Of a stretch of DNA of 64,000 nucleotides, positions 16,646 to 26,488 are shown piece by piece. Both the position numbers and the translations under genes were made by a program. Source of the stretch: Chloroflexota bacterium. GTDB taxonomy: Bacteria; Chloroflexota; Anaerolineae; Aggregatilineales; Phototrophicaceae. The notes under the pieces are model-generated. The model did not search any database. It saw only the letters and a list, made by a program, of their open reading frames with translations, and had not been told where the DNA came from. Numbering within the stretch: position 1 is the stretch's first letter; every line of letters begins with the position of its first letter. Location of the stretch: contig JAPPMO010000036.1 in NCBI GenBank assembly GCA_028873975.1, positions 1 through 64,000 of the forward strand, written 5' to 3'.

Positions 16646-17800
16646 TCAGGTGACGAACATGGCGTCGCCGAAGGAATAGAAGCGGTAAGCTTCTTCTTTT
16701 GCGATCTCATAGGCGTCCAAAATGGCTTCGCGCCCGGCAAAAGCGCTGAGCATCATCAGCAAAGTCGAACGCGGCAAATGAAAATTTGTGATCATGGCAT
16801 CAACGACGCGCCAGTTGAAACCTGGAACTATGAACAGATCGGTATCACCGCTCATGGGGGCGACCAGAGTTTTTCCGGAGTCGAATGAATTATGGTCTTG
16901 AATGGTGTTCTCGTCCCGATTCCGCGCTCGCGCCGCGCTTTCCAGCGTTCGCGCGGAAGTCGTTCCGACCGCGATGACGCGCTGGCCGGACGCGATGGCG
17001 CCGTTGATTATTCCGGCGGCTTCGGCATCCAAGCTGGCAAATTCACTGTGGATGACATGCTCCGAGACATCGTCGACGGCAACTGGCTGAAAAGTGTCCA
17101 GGCCGATGTGCAAGGTGCAATAGGCTAGCTTGACACCGAAATTCTGCAGATTCGTCATCAGCTCGGGTGTAAAATGCAAGCCGGCTGTGGGCGCGGCGGC
17201 AGAGCCATCGACCGCGCTGTAAACCGTCTGGTATTTTTCGGATTCCTCCAGCGTATTGTTAATGTAAACCGCGTCGCTCAAGCTACGAGACGGCTTGCAT
17301 TTTTGCGTGAGCAGGACAGACCTTTTCGCCGCCGCCGAGCGGCTCTGAATGTAAGGCGGCAAAGGTATTTCTCCCAAGCCCTGCAAACGCTCGTCGATTG
17401 CCCGGTCAAACTCTATAACATGCTGGCCTCGTCCCAGCCCGCGTATACATTGGCAGGATATGGATCCTTCGTCCAACTCGAGGCGCAAGCCTTCACGAAT
17501 GTTTCGGCCGCGGATCAGGGTTTTCCAGCGGGTTGCGGTCAAGCGGCGGAGAAGGAGAATCTCGACTTTGCCGCCGGTCGCAGCTTTGCGCGCCGCAAGA
17601 CGAGCCGGTATCACGCGCGTGTTGTTCATCACCAGCACATCTTTTGGGTTCAAGAGGCGGACAATGTCAGTGAAACGAAAGTGACCGATGCGGCCCGTAG
17701 CCCTGTCGAGGTGGAGCAGTCTTGACGAATCGCGAGGACTTGCGGGGCTCTGCGCGATGAATTCTGGAGGCAGATCGTAGTCGAAGTCGCTGACTTTCAT
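16646..17800 (-). CDS. queA: S-adenosylmethionine:tRNA ribosyltransferase-isomerase
   Basis: This enzyme makes epoxyqueuosine in tRNA by transferring the ribosyl part of SAM. It starts [17 protein letters not shown] and contains the family words [17 protein letters not shown] and [11 protein letters not shown]. The ATG at 17800 overlaps the ruvB stop (ATGA), so it is coupled to ruvB. At 384 aa it is somewhat longer than the usual 340-355 aa, with an insert in the middle. The 25-residue upstream extension of the frame lies inside ruvB and is not used. Confidence 0.94.
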   Translation of the reverse strand: MKVSDFDYDLPPEFIAQSPASPRDSSRLLHLDRATGRIGHFRFTDIVRLLNPKDVLVMNNTRVIPARLAARKAATGGKVEILLLRRLTATRWKTLIRGRNIREGLRLELDEGSISCQCIRGLGRGQHVIEFDRAIDERLQGLGEIPLPPYIQSRSAAAKRSVLLTQKCKPSRSLSDAVYINNTLEESEKYQTVYSAVDGSAAAPTAGLHFTPELMTNLQNFGVKLAYCTLHIGLDTFQPVAVDDVSEHVIHSEFASLDAEAAGIINGAIASGQRVIAVGTTSARTLESAARARNRDENTIQDHNSFDSGKTLVAPMSGDTDLFIVPGFNWRVVDAMITNFHLPRSTLLMMLSAFAGREAILDAYEIAKEEAYRFYSFGDAMFVT

Positions 17801-18828
17801 AAAAGGCGATGCTGGTCGGGCTCGTCTTCGCCGGGCAATTCGATACCCAAGTGCTTGTAGGCGCGCGGCGTACAAGTGCGACCACGGGGCGTACGGTCGA
17901 TAAATCCCAGCTGTATCAAATAGGGCTCATAGACATCCATGATGGTCGCGCTGTCTTCGCTAATGGCAGCGGCAATCGTTTCCAAGCCCACCGGTCCGCC
18001 GCTGAATTTCTCAATGATCGTATGCAAGATACGCCGATCAATGTCATCCAAACCCAGGTGGTCGATTTCCAGCAACTCCAAAGCGCGCCTGGTAACATCT
18101 TCGTCTATTCTGCCGTCAGCCCGCGCCTCGGCGAAGTCGCGCACGCGCCGCAACAGACGCAGCCCGACGCGTGGCGTGCCTCGCGCGCGTTTGGCGATCT
18201 CGACCGTGCCTTGGCGATTGATATCAACCGCGAGCAGCCCAGCGGCTCGTTCCACGATCTGTTCCATGGCTGGCTGATCATAAAAGTCAAGACGAAAACT
18301 CGCGCCGAAGCGGTCGCGGAGAGGCGCGGCCAAGAGCGCCAGGCGCGTGGTGGCGCCGATCACTGTGAACCGTGGCAGATTGAGGCGCAAAGTCTTGGCG
18401 GCGGGTCCTTTGCCAATGACGATGTCGAGTACAAAGTCTTCCATCGCCGGATAGAGGATCTCTTCGATTGCTTTGCCCAGGCGATGCACTTCGTCTATGA
18501 AAAGGATATCGCCCTTTTTCAAGTGCGTCAGGATGGCGGCCAGGTCCCCGGCTCTTTCTATTGCGGGTCCCGCCGTAACGCGGATATTGGCGCCGACTTC
18601 GTTAGAAACGACGTAGGCCAGCGATGTCTTGCCTAAGCCGGGCGGTCCATAAAACAGTAAATGGTCAATCGGCTCGCCGCGAGCCGCCGCAGCCTCGATA
18701 ATGATGCTGAGATTCTCTCGGACGCGGTCTTGACCCAGCACATCCGCCAGCCGCTTGGGCCGCAGCGCGACGTTTTCGCGGTCGGATTTGCCTTTGCGGC
18801 CGCTAACGAAGCGCTCGTCGCCTGGCAT
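17797..18828 (-). CDS. ruvB: Holliday junction branch migration ATPase RuvB
   Basis: This hexameric motor drives branch migration with RuvA. The Walker A motif is [11 protein letters not shown] and the Walker B segment is DEVHRLGK. The sensor and arginine regions ([19 protein letters not shown]) and the C-terminal winged helix ([10 protein letters not shown]) are also present. Length (343 aa) is normal. queA is coupled to it by overlap. ruvA and ruvC are not in the window. The upstream gap contains repeat R1. Confidence 0.96.
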   Translation of the reverse strand: MPGDERFVSGRKGKSDRENVALRPKRLADVLGQDRVRENLSIIIEAAAARGEPIDHLLFYGPPGLGKTSLAYVVSNEVGANIRVTAGPAIERAGDLAAILTHLKKGDILFIDEVHRLGKAIEEILYPAMEDFVLDIVIGKGPAAKTLRLNLPRFTVIGATTRLALLAAPLRDRFGASFRLDFYDQPAMEQIVERAAGLLAVDINRQGTVEIAKRARGTPRVGLRLLRRVRDFAEARADGRIDEDVTRRALELLEIDHLGLDDIDRRILHTIIEKFSGGPVGLETIAAAISEDSATIMDVYEPYLIQLGFIDRTPRGRTCTPRAYKHLGIELPGEDEPDQHRLL

Positions 18829-18870
18829 TGCTTTGCTTGTCCTCGATTTTCTTCATTGTACAAAGCCCTT

Positions 18871-18990
18871 CTTCATGCCAGGAGAGGATATGTTATTTTC
18901 TGCGAGCGCGGCATTCCCGGGACTTTTTCGCCGGTTACGCAAAACAGTGTGCCTTCTCGTCGCATGAGCAAGGCGGTTTACATAAACAGG
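18871..18990. repeat. Intergenic repeat R1, copy A (full, imperfectly palindromic)
   Basis: The left half (GGAGAGGATATGTTATTTTCTGCGAG, cited in parts) and middle (GCATTCC.GGGACTTTTTCGCCGGTTACGC) match copy B at 40985. The right half (GTGCCTTCTCGTCGCATGAGC.AGGCGGTTTACATAAACAG) matches copy E at 59640, and in reverse complement it matches the left half. The element is therefore an imperfect inverted repeat of about 120 bp, MITE- or REP-like, with no coding capacity. It occupies most of the gap between ruvB and upp. Confidence 0.6.
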
Positions 18991-19092
18991 AGAGTATAAC
19001 CGAGGGGCTGGGGCTTGCAATGCTTGCTTTACAATGTCAGGCTGCCCCCGTACACTATAGTTGACTTCAATCGTTCGGGAGAGCGGACTCTC

Positions 19093-19719
19093 ATGTCAGA
19101 TCAGTTGCAGGTTTCGTCCCACCCTTTGGTCAAGCACAAACTGACCCGGCTGCGCGATACCGATACCGACCACCGCCGATTCCGAGAATTGGTGCGGGAG
19201 CTGGCGCTACTCATGTGCTACGAAGCGACGCAAGACTTGCATCTTCGTCCCAAGGTCGTCAATACGCCGATGGGCGAAGCGACCGGATCGGAGGCTGACG
19301 AAGTCATCGGCTTGGTGCCGATCTTGCGCGCGGGACTGGGACTGGTCGACGGCATCCAGGAACTCTTGCCTTCAGTCCAGGTTTGGCACATCGGCCTCTA
19401 CCGCGACGAAGAGACTCTGCGGCCGGTACAGTATTACAACAAGCTGCCGGATGCGCCTACAGTGCAACTTTGCCTGGTGCTTGATCCCATGCTGGCCACT
19501 GGCGGCTCCTCGGTAGCTACGATCGATATTCTCAAACGTTGGGGGGCGAAGCGCGTCAAATATGTTGGCATATTGGCAGCGCCGGAAGGCGTCGCCGCCT
19601 TGTCGGCTGCCCATCCCGACGTACCGATTCATGTTGCCGAGCTTGACGAACGGCTGAACGATATCGGATTCATCGTGCCGGGCTTGGGCGATGCCGGCGA
19701 CCGCATGTTTGGCACCTGA
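19093..19719 (+). CDS. upp: Uracil phosphoribosyltransferase
   Basis: This salvage enzyme makes UMP from uracil and PRPP. The PRPP loop LDPMLATGGSS and the C-terminal GDAGDRMFGT are diagnostic, and SSHPLVKHKL marks the N-terminus. The ATG at 19093 gives a standard 208 aa; upstream in-frame codons to 19015 lack family similarity. The stop shares one base with the start of the next gene (TGATG), so the WecA-type gene is coupled to it. Confidence 0.95.
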   Translation: MSDQLQVSSHPLVKHKLTRLRDTDTDHRRFRELVRELALLMCYEATQDLHLRPKVVNTPMGEATGSEADEVIGLVPILRAGLGLVDGIQELLPSVQVWHIGLYRDEETLRPVQYYNKLPDAPTVQLCLVLDPMLATGGSSVATIDILKRWGAKRVKYVGILAAPEGVAALSAAHPDVPIHVAELDERLNDIGFIVPGLGDAGDRMFGT

Positions 19720-20789
19720 TGTTGGAATCATACGCCTATATCATCGTATTCAGTTGCGCGCTTTCTTTGTCTTTGTTGACAATCCCGCTGGCGCGCTATT
19801 TGAGCATGCGCTTTGGCGTCTCTTCCATTCCGGGCGGCCGCCGGCAAGAACGGGTGGCAATGCCAAAGCTGGGCGGCTTGGCGATCATTGTCGGCTTCAC
19901 ATTCACGATCTTGCTGGCGCAGCTTTTGCCTGTGCCGCGCACCGACCCAAACGAGATGAGCCGGCTGGTCGGTCTGGCTTGCGGCGGATTGCTGATCTTC
20001 GTCCTCGGCGTCATTGATGACATTTTTGATCTGAATTACCTTCAGATTTTTACCTTTCAAATTGTCACTGCCGCGATCGCTATCGGGTTTCAAATCTTCA
20101 TCGAGTTTTTTAACAATCCGCTCACTGGGATGAAGACCGATCCTTGGTCGCCCATTGTGACTGTCGCGCTGACGATGTTCTGGCTCGTCTTGATGATGAA
20201 CACCGTCAACTTGCTGGATGGATCGGACGGATTGGCGGGTGGCATTGCCTTTATTGCGGCGATTGTCTTGTTTCTCAATAGCGCCTTTCGGCAAGAGCCG
20301 CCGCAGGCTAGCGTGAGCTTGCTGCATCTGGCTTTTGCAGGCGCCGTCCTCGGCTTTCTCATTCACAACTTTTATCCGGCGCGCATCTATGTTGGCGGCA
20401 GCGCTTGGTTCCTCGGCTACGTCTTGGGCTGCCTCAGCATTATTGGCGGTGCCAAAATGGCGACTATTCTCTTGGTGATGGGTCTGCCGCTGATGGACCT
20501 GGGTTGGCAATTCGTGAATCGCCTTAGGCACGGGAATCACCCCTTCAAGGGCGACCGCGGGCATCTGCATTTCAGATTGCTGGATACTGGCGCGCTCAGC
20601 CCGCGCCAGATCGCGCTCGGCTACTATGCCGTCTGCGCCTTCCTGGGATTCCTGACACTGGTCACGACAAGTCAACTGTTCAAGTTCATTGCGATTGCCG
20701 CGATGCTGGTTTGCATCGCGATTGGCTTCGTCGCGGTAGGGCGCTTTGCGAGCCCGCGCGCGGACTACGACGAATCCTCGCCGTCATAA
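19719..20789 (+). CDS. Undecaprenyl-phosphate glycosyl-1-phosphate transferase, WecA/TagO type
   Basis: This polytopic membrane enzyme of the MraY/WecA superfamily loads a sugar-1-phosphate onto undecaprenyl phosphate to start a surface glycan. The catalytic Asp-rich loop GVIDDIFDLN, the NLLDGSDGLAGG motif and the basic HPFKGDRGHLHFRLL loop are all present, with about ten membrane helices. Length is 356 aa. Translational coupling to upp (a UMP-producing enzyme) is curious but may be incidental. It overlaps the convergent gene at 20765 by 25 bases. It may start the polymer built by the 48585-58335 locus. Confidence 0.9.
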   Translation: MLESYAYIIVFSCALSLSLLTIPLARYLSMRFGVSSIPGGRRQERVAMPKLGGLAIIVGFTFTILLAQLLPVPRTDPNEMSRLVGLACGGLLIFVLGVIDDIFDLNYLQIFTFQIVTAAIAIGFQIFIEFFNNPLTGMKTDPWSPIVTVALTMFWLVLMMNTVNLLDGSDGLAGGIAFIAAIVLFLNSAFRQEPPQASVSLLHLAFAGAVLGFLIHNFYPARIYVGGSAWFLGYVLGCLSIIGGAKMATILLVMGLPLMDLGWQFVNRLRHGNHPFKGDRGHLHFRLLDTGALSPRQIALGYYAVCAFLGFLTLVTTSQLFKFIAIAAMLVCIAIGFVAVGRFASPRADYDESSPS

Positions 20790-22351
20790 ATATCGACGTC
20801 ATCCAGCGGCTCATAGCGGAGTTCGCCCGAATTGCCGTCGATGTCTTCGCTATCCATGTCATCGTGTCCTGAAAGCTGTGATGGCTTGGGAACAGGCCGC
20901 GTTTTTGGCTTGGACCGGCCGATAGCCGCGTTTGGCGGGCTTGCTGGAAGTTCTTCATTCGATGCCCGCAGCGCATTGTCGGAATCCGAATTCTTCGTTT
21001 CGCGCGTCGCTGGCAAGCCCTGCGGGCGCGCGAAGGGGCGCGAGAATCCCAGATCAGTCAAGCCCGCATCTTGGATATCTCCAGGGTCTTCAATATCATC
21101 TGGAGACGCGGCAAAGGGGCGGCGAAAAGGCGCGCGCTCGCTCCTATTCCGAACGATGTCTTCGGGGGTCGCCTGCGAGGATGTCCCGGCCGCGGAAGGC
21201 TCTGGCGCCGGCTGCTGGCCTGGCGCAGGAATGCCTCCCCGCGTCGAGGCGCTCCCCGCTCTCTCTATAGTCTCGGGCATCTTCTTGGGACGAGAACCGA
21301 ACTTGCTGTCCTTATCCATCAGGTCGCCGGCAACTACCGACGCGGGCTTGTGATCAGAGGCGGTCTTCAGATCAGGATCCGTCCCAGGCGATACATTGAG
21401 CACGGCAGCGACCGGTTTGCTCACGGGTTCTTTTCCCGGGGGGCCGGGGATTGGCAGTGGCAGCGCATAAATTGACCGAATCGGTCTTTGTGCTTTGGAA
21501 GCATCGCGCCTGGTTCGCCGTGGTCTGCGTTCGCGCTTGCGGTCTCCATGTTCAGTCAGCGCTTGCTGACGAGTCCGCGTGATCATTTTGCCGTCATCAA
21601 AACTGGCGTTGTGGCCCGTGATCCTTTCGATGAGGGCTTCTATCAAGCCCAGAGCCAGCGCCATGACGAAATTAATGATTGATGTAGCAAGCAGGACATA
21701 GGACAGGCTGCTCAACAGTCCGCGCACATTTGAGCCGAGGATTGCCATGCCTGCTAACCTGCTTCCCAAGCCGATGGCGAAGGCGCCAGTCAAGATGACA
21801 ACGGATATCACGCGGCGGCGTTTCCGCAATTCCTGCGAAATTGGCGGGAGCATGGTGTTGGCGATTGTGAAGATCAAATAAAACCAGAGCCAGAAGTCCG
21901 GCTGCCTGACCAAGCTCCCGATCGCCCGGCCTATGTCAGCAACACTGCCGCCCGTCGCGATGCGCAGCGAAGACTCTAAATCCAGAACATCGGTCGCGAT
22001 CAGCCAAAGTACAGCGAAGGCGACGATCAGGGGCGCCGCTTCGATTATCATTCGCTTGAACGCCCGGGCATTTGGCGAAATCTGTACCAGGCTGAGTTGA
22101 AGTTCGCCGATCTCGTCATGCGCTGGCAATTGCGCCGACCGAGTCGCCCGCACATTCAAAATGCCGGCTGTCAGCCATCGGCACAGTTCATGCAGCACGA
22201 TGCCGGGCAAGAAAGCGCTGTAATAGAAGACGACGGTCGTATTACGATTACGGGTCAGCAGCCAGCCAACTTTGAAGATATGCTGGCGCATCCACTGTTC
22301 GCTGCGACGAAAGATGCCGAACAGCAGGAGGAGAAGAGAGGTGAGCGCCAA
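20765..22351 (-). CDS. M50-like membrane protein with degenerate HExxR site
   Basis: The N-terminal half (about residues 1-250) has five or six membrane helices. It has a segment LPGIVLHELCRW resembling the zinc helix of site-2-protease-like membrane proteins, but the second histidine is replaced by arginine (H54, E55, R58). The C-terminal half (about 265-528) is charged, Pro-, Ser- and Asp-rich and probably disordered in the cytoplasm. I do not recognise a named family. A TTG start at 22351, 19 bases after tpiA, is used; an ATG at residue 21 is an alternative. It is the last gene of the gap-pgk-tpiA run. Confidence 0.7.
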   Translation of the reverse strand: MALTSLLLLLFGIFRRSEQWMRQHIFKVGWLLTRNRNTTVVFYYSAFLPGIVLHELCRWLTAGILNVRATRSAQLPAHDEIGELQLSLVQISPNARAFKRMIIEAAPLIVAFAVLWLIATDVLDLESSLRIATGGSVADIGRAIGSLVRQPDFWLWFYLIFTIANTMLPPISQELRKRRRVISVVILTGAFAIGLGSRLAGMAILGSNVRGLLSSLSYVLLATSIINFVMALALGLIEALIERITGHNASFDDGKMITRTRQQALTEHGDRKRERRPRRTRRDASKAQRPIRSIYALPLPIPGPPGKEPVSKPVAAVLNVSPGTDPDLKTASDHKPASVVAGDLMDKDSKFGSRPKKMPETIERAGSASTRGGIPAPGQQPAPEPSAAGTSSQATPEDIVRNRSERAPFRRPFAASPDDIEDPGDIQDAGLTDLGFSRPFARPQGLPATRETKNSDSDNALRASNEELPASPPNAAIGRSKPKTRPVPKPSQLSGHDDMDSEDIDGNSGELRYEPLDDVDIYDGEDSS

Positions 22352-22370
22352 TAGATCCAGCGCGCCCAGA

Positions 22371-23144
22371 TTATGACCCTTTCACCCTGGAAGCAATTTC
22401 AATGAGTGAGGCGAAATCATTCACATCAAGCGAAGCGCCGCCAACCAAGGCGCCGTCAATATCGGGTTGCGACATAAACTCGGCCATATTCGACGGTTTG
22501 ACGCTGCCGCCGTATTGGATCCGCGCCGCTTCCGCTACGTCCCGCCCGTAGATGCCGCTGATCGTGTCGCGCACGGCGGATGCGATAATGGCGTTGGCGA
22601 GTTCGCCGCTGGCGCTTCTGCCGGTCCCAATCGCCCAGATTGGCTCATAGGCGATGACAACATTTTTCATGTCCGCTGCGGATACCCCATCCAATGCCGC
22701 TCGCACTTGTCCGCTGACGAAGGACTCGGTTTGGCCTGCCTCGTTCTGCTTGGGGCTTTCTCCGACGGCGATGATCACTCCCAAACCGTTGGCTAAAACC
22801 GCTTTCGCTTTCCGGTTGACAGACTCATCCGTTTCGTTCAAATAGGCGCGAGTTTCGGAGTGGCCCACGATCACGTAGCTCACGTAATCGCGGAGCATGG
22901 CGACCGATACCTCTGACGTATAAGCTCCGCTTGCTTCCCAATGTCCGTTTTGGGCGGCCAGTTTTACCGGACTGCCTTGAAGCGCGCTGGCAACTGCCGT
23001 CAACGAGAGGAATGTCGGGGCGATTACCCTTTCTACGCCCGCGAAAGATTCGATCTTCGGCAGCAAATCCCTGACAAATTGCAGCGATTCGGGGGGCGTT
23101 TTGTTCATCTTCCAATTGCCGGCAACGATTGGCGTTCTTGTCAT
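22371..23144 (-). CDS. tpiA: Triosephosphate isomerase
   Basis: This glycolytic TIM barrel interconverts DHAP and glyceraldehyde-3-phosphate. GNWKMNKT contains the N-terminal lysine, IVGHSETR the catalytic histidine and AYEPIWAIGTG the catalytic glutamate; YGGSVKPSN binds phosphate. Length (257 aa) is normal. The GGAA-containing site precedes the ATG. It lies downstream of pgk, separated by 166 bases mainly occupied by repeat R1 copy G. Confidence 0.96.
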   Translation of the reverse strand: MTRTPIVAGNWKMNKTPPESLQFVRDLLPKIESFAGVERVIAPTFLSLTAVASALQGSPVKLAAQNGHWEASGAYTSEVSVAMLRDYVSYVIVGHSETRAYLNETDESVNRKAKAVLANGLGVIIAVGESPKQNEAGQTESFVSGQVRAALDGVSAADMKNVVIAYEPIWAIGTGRSASGELANAIIASAVRDTISGIYGRDVAEAARIQYGGSVKPSNMAEFMSQPDIDGALVGGASLDVNDFASLIEIASRVKGS

Positions 23145-23215
23145 TGTCTATTCCTTTCGTCGTCGATTGTAGCAAATGTGAATGCTATCGCCAGCCGATC
23201 ATGAGGCTATTCTGG

Positions 23216-23308
23216 CGGCGCCGCTCCGCGGCAGCGAAAAGCATTGCCGCGCTCACGCAAAAGATCAAGCCTGCTTGCAGCATGTGCGCCGCAGCTTACA
23301 CAAACAGT
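23216..23308 (-). repeat. Intergenic repeat R1, copy G (diverged)
   Basis: The GCCGCGCTCACGCAAAAGATCAAGCC region and the GCTTACACAAACAG end match the right half of copy A and the body of copy C, in reverse orientation to copy B. It lies between pgk and tpiA and ends 2 bases before the pgk stop. Confidence 0.45.
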
Positions 23309-23310
23309 AA

Positions 23311-24498
23311 TCAGCGATCCGCCAGCGCGGCAAGCCCGGGCAAGGTTTTGCCTTCAAGCAGTTCCAGGCTGGCGCCGCCGCCGGTAGATATGTGCGAAAT
23401 CTGATCGGCTAAGCCCGCTTGTTCTACGGCGGCCGCGGAATCGCCGCCGCCCACGATCGTGGTGGCGCCATTGGCAGTCTCGTTTGCCAGCGCCCGCGCA
23501 ATGCCAATGGTCCCTTTAGCGAAACTGGGCATTTCAAAGACGCCCATGGGTCCATTCCATACGATCGTCTTTGCGCCGCTCAATTGGCGCGCGTAGAAGC
23601 CAATGGTGGCAGGTCCGATGTCGAGCGACTGCCAGCCCGAAGGCAGGTCTGCGGCGGCGTCTAGCACTTGTTGCGCCGCATTGTTGTCGAAGGCGTCGGC
23701 AATGCGCTGATCAATCGGCAGCAATAGCTTGTTCCTGGCTTTGGCCAGCAAGTCCCGCGCGATGTCAAGCGCCTCGCGCTCGACCAGCGAATCGGCCATA
23801 TCTCGTCCTTGCGCGGCAAAAAATGTATTTGCCATTCCGCCGCCAACCAGGAGCGCCTCCACTTTGCCCAGGAGCGCTTCGATAACGTCGATCTTCCCGG
23901 AAACTTTGGCGCCACCCAGAAGCGCGACAAAGGGACGTTGCGGATCTTCAATCGTTGTGGATAGATAATCGATCTCTTTTTCCAGCAGCAAGCCGGCAAC
24001 GGCTGTCATGGTTTGGGACAGTCCAACGTTCGAAGCATGCGCGCGATGCGCGCTTCCAAAGGCATCGTTGACAAAAATCTCGCCATGCCTTGCCAGTTGG
24101 CCGGCGAAGTCCCGATCGTTCTTGGTTTCGCCCGGGTGGAAGCGGGTATTTTCCAAGAGAATGAGGCCGGAGCGCGGTAGCGCGTCTATCATGGAATCGG
24201 CGTTCCCCCCAATGCAATCATCGGCAAAGGCGACATCCAGGTCCAGATACTTTGCCAAGACCGGCGCCACCGGCGCCAAAGAAAGTTCCGGCACGCGCCT
24301 GCCCTTTGGGCGGCCCAAATGCGACATCAAGATCAGCGAGCGCGGCTGCTGCTCGAGAATGAATTGGATCGTTGGGACCGCCGCCCGAATCCGGGTATCG
24401 TCCAGGACCTTCTGCCCGTCCAGCGGCACGTTGAAATCGACCCGCAGCAAGACCCGCTTGGCGGCAAATGACAGGTCTCGAACCGTCATCTTGTTCAT
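23311..24498 (-). CDS. pgk: Phosphoglycerate kinase
   Basis: This glycolytic enzyme makes ATP from 1,3-bisphosphoglycerate. Visible family motifs are [37 protein letters not shown] and the C-terminal [10 protein letters not shown] region. The 395-aa length is normal. The ATG at 24498 is preferred to one at 24504 because GGGAG is then 7 rather than 1 base away. A strong terminator-like hairpin lies in the short gap after gap, so pgk may receive only part of the upstream transcription. Confidence 0.96.
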   Translation of the reverse strand: MNKMTVRDLSFAAKRVLLRVDFNVPLDGQKVLDDTRIRAAVPTIQFILEQQPRSLILMSHLGRPKGRRVPELSLAPVAPVLAKYLDLDVAFADDCIGGNADSMIDALPRSGLILLENTRFHPGETKNDRDFAGQLARHGEIFVNDAFGSAHRAHASNVGLSQTMTAVAGLLLEKEIDYLSTTIEDPQRPFVALLGGAKVSGKIDVIEALLGKVEALLVGGGMANTFFAAQGRDMADSLVEREALDIARDLLAKARNKLLLPIDQRIADAFDNNAAQQVLDAAADLPSGWQSLDIGPATIGFYARQLSGAKTIVWNGPMGVFEMPSFAKGTIGIARALANETANGATTIVGGGDSAAAVEQAGLADQISHISTGGGASLELLEGKTLPGLAALADR

Positions 24499-24519
24499 TG
24501 ACATGCTCCCGCAAGATGC

Positions 24520-24545
24520 AAAAAGGCGAGGCGATTCGCCTCGCC
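24520..24545 (-). terminator. Factor-independent terminator between gap and pgk
   Basis: An 8-bp perfect GC-rich stem (GGCGAGGC, 24525-24532 with 24538-24545) and 5-base loop is followed on the minus strand by TTTTT. This is a classic intrinsic terminator, lying inside the gap-pgk-tpiA gene run. Confidence 0.8.
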
Positions 24546-24568
24546 CTCACTTTCTAGCCCGCGCTTCC

Positions 24569-25576
24569 TTAGAGACGATCGCCGACAAATTTAGCCAGGT
24601 CGGCTGTTCGGCAGGAATATCCCCATTCGTTGTCATACCAGGTGATGACCTTGACCAGGTCGCCCGCGACATCGGTTGACAGCGCGTCTATGACGCTGGA
24701 ATGCGGATTGCCGATGTAATCGGTCGAGACCAGGGGTTCGTGCGACACATCCAGATAGCCATTCATGGGTCCGGCCGCCGCTTCTTCAAAGGCGTCGATC
24801 AAGGCTTCCTTGCTTGGACTATTTTCAACTGTCGCAACGAAATCGACCAAAGATCCCGTAGGCGTCGGCACGCGCACCGCCATACCGTCGAATTTGCCCT
24901 TCAATTCGGGGATGACCAATGCCACGGCCTGCGCGGCGCCGGTACTGGTCGGAATCATATTGTTAGCGGCTGCCCGGGCGCGACGCAGGTCGCTATGCGG
25001 CAGATCGAGGATGCGCTGATCAGTGGTATAGCTATGAATTGTGGTCATGAATCCCTGCTTGATGCCGAAGACGTCATTGACGACTTTGGCGGGGGGCGCC
25101 AGGCAATTGGTTGTACAAGAGGCGTTGGACAAGACGTTGTGCTCGGCGGGATCGTATTGATCCTGGTTGACGCCAAGGACAATCGTGATGTCCTCCCCCT
25201 TAGCCGGCGCGGATATGATGACCTTTTTCGCGCCAGCTTGAAGGTGCTTGGAGGCGCTGGCTCTGTCGCGGAAAATGCCGGTGCTTTCTATCACGATATC
25301 AACGCCCAGATCGCCCCAGGGCAGTTGAGCCGGATCTCGTTCGGAAAGGGCGGTGATGCGGTTGCCATCGACAATGAGCGCGTCGTCAGCCGCCTCAACA
25401 GTCCCTTCGTATACACCGTAATTCGAATCATAGCGAAACAAGTGCGCCATCGTATTCAAATCACCAAGATCGTTAAAGGCTGCAATGTCAATGTCATTGG
25501 GGTAACGTTCCAGCATGGCTTTTAGCACCTGCCGTCCAATGCGCCCGAAGCCGTTGATTCCAACTCGTACTGCCAT
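24569..25576 (-). CDS. gap: Glyceraldehyde-3-phosphate dehydrogenase
   Basis: This is the NAD(P)-dependent glycolytic dehydrogenase. It has the Rossmann start [12 protein letters not shown], the catalytic [12 protein letters not shown] and the C-terminal WYDNEWGYS. Length (335 aa) is standard. A GGGAG site precedes the ATG. It leads the glycolytic run with pgk and tpiA on the minus strand. The upstream gap to 25774 holds a possible -10 box (TATACT on the minus strand) but no convincing -35. Confidence 0.97.
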   Translation of the reverse strand: MAVRVGINGFGRIGRQVLKAMLERYPNDIDIAAFNDLGDLNTMAHLFRYDSNYGVYEGTVEAADDALIVDGNRITALSERDPAQLPWGDLGVDIVIESTGIFRDRASASKHLQAGAKKVIISAPAKGEDITIVLGVNQDQYDPAEHNVLSNASCTTNCLAPPAKVVNDVFGIKQGFMTTIHSYTTDQRILDLPHSDLRRARAAANNMIPTSTGAAQAVALVIPELKGKFDGMAVRVPTPTGSLVDFVATVENSPSKEALIDAFEEAAAGPMNGYLDVSHEPLVSTDYIGNPHSSVIDALSTDVAGDLVKVITWYDNEWGYSCRTADLAKFVGDRL

Positions 25577-25774
25577 CGTCTATTCTCCCTTTATTCTTCG
25601 CAAGCATTTGCCAGCGCGCATAACTGTAATAGCTTAGTATAGGCGCGCTGTTTTTGACATGCTGAAACCTAACATAAATTGGCAGCGGGTCTCGCGCTGA
25701 ACCCCAGCGCTATCCGCTTCCAAAGAAACGCAGATCTGGCGATGCGGCGACGCTTGGAATACCTGAGAAACCAT

Positions 25775-26488
25775 TCAATGCCATCTGATTCTGGCTCGGC
25801 TGTACAGATAAATTACCAGCAGGCAAGGCGCGGCCACAAGCGCGATGATGACAATGGCGGCATCGACGAACAGGCGTTCCGGATACAGGCGTATCAAGGT
25901 ATCGGAGAAGGGAAATCGCCAGGTGCCAGCGGCGAAGAACAAGTCATGAAAGGCGTCAAAAGCCCTGTCCCAAGTGGCTGCCGCTACGACAGCCAGGGAC
26001 GCCAGCGTTGCCAGCGTCAGCATACTGCCCAGATGCAAGCCGCGCAGCATGGCTCGGAGGCAGGCTGCGCAGCGCCCGGCCAGGATGACCGTTGCGCAGG
26101 CGGCAATGGCCAAGCCTAATCCAAAAGCGAATGCCAAGTTCGTGATGAATTTGACATCTTCCATGTGCCCAAGCGCGGCGCCGGAAAACATGGGACAAGT
26201 ATCTTCATCTTTGTACCCGCTCAGGCATTGATCAGCGGCCAATGTCAACGAGCCCAGGAATTCGATTTCCTCGCCATTTAGAAGGTAGTCGATGGCATGG
26301 AAGCCCAGGGCAAGACGATCCTCGGTAGTCAAACCGTAGGGATCGACCGGGAAGCCCGGGCGCGTGTATTCGTAGCGCAAAAATTGATGGGAAAGGACTA
26401 AACGCAGCGCGCACAGCAGCAGACATGCCGGAAAGGCGAGCGCAGCGCCGGCGACCAGGAGACGGGCGATTCCGGCGCTATGGTTCAT
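25775..26488 (-). CDS. DUF1461-type integral membrane protein
   Basis: This 237-aa protein has four or so membrane helices and the family-typical segments FFAAGTWRFPFSDTLIRLYP and ERLFVDA near the C-terminus. Its function is unknown. The ATG at 26488 overlaps the end of the upstream fusion gene by 11 bases, so the two are coupled. A longer in-frame extension to 26587 would lie wholly within that gene and is rejected. A role with the polyamine-synthase-like fusion protein is only suggested by position. Confidence 0.8.
   Translation of the reverse strand: MNHSAGIARLLVAGAALAFPACLLLCALRLVLSHQFLRYEYTRPGFPVDPYGLTTEDRLALGFHAIDYLLNGEEIEFLGSLTLAADQCLSGYKDEDTCPMFSGAALGHMEDVKFITNLAFAFGLGLAIAACATVILAGRCAACLRAMLRGLHLGSMLTLATLASLAVVAAATWDRAFDAFHDLFFAAGTWRFPFSDTLIRLYPERLFVDAAIVIIALVAAPCLLVIYLYSRARIRWH

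Noticed and set aside
19728..20675. 315-aa frame antisense to the WecA-type gene
   Set aside because: The product is rich in Gln, Arg and Asp without any hydrophobic core pattern, and the sense strand encodes a clear membrane enzyme.
24701..25525. 274-aa frame antisense to gap
   Set aside because: It is a shadow of a secure gene with no recognisable domain.
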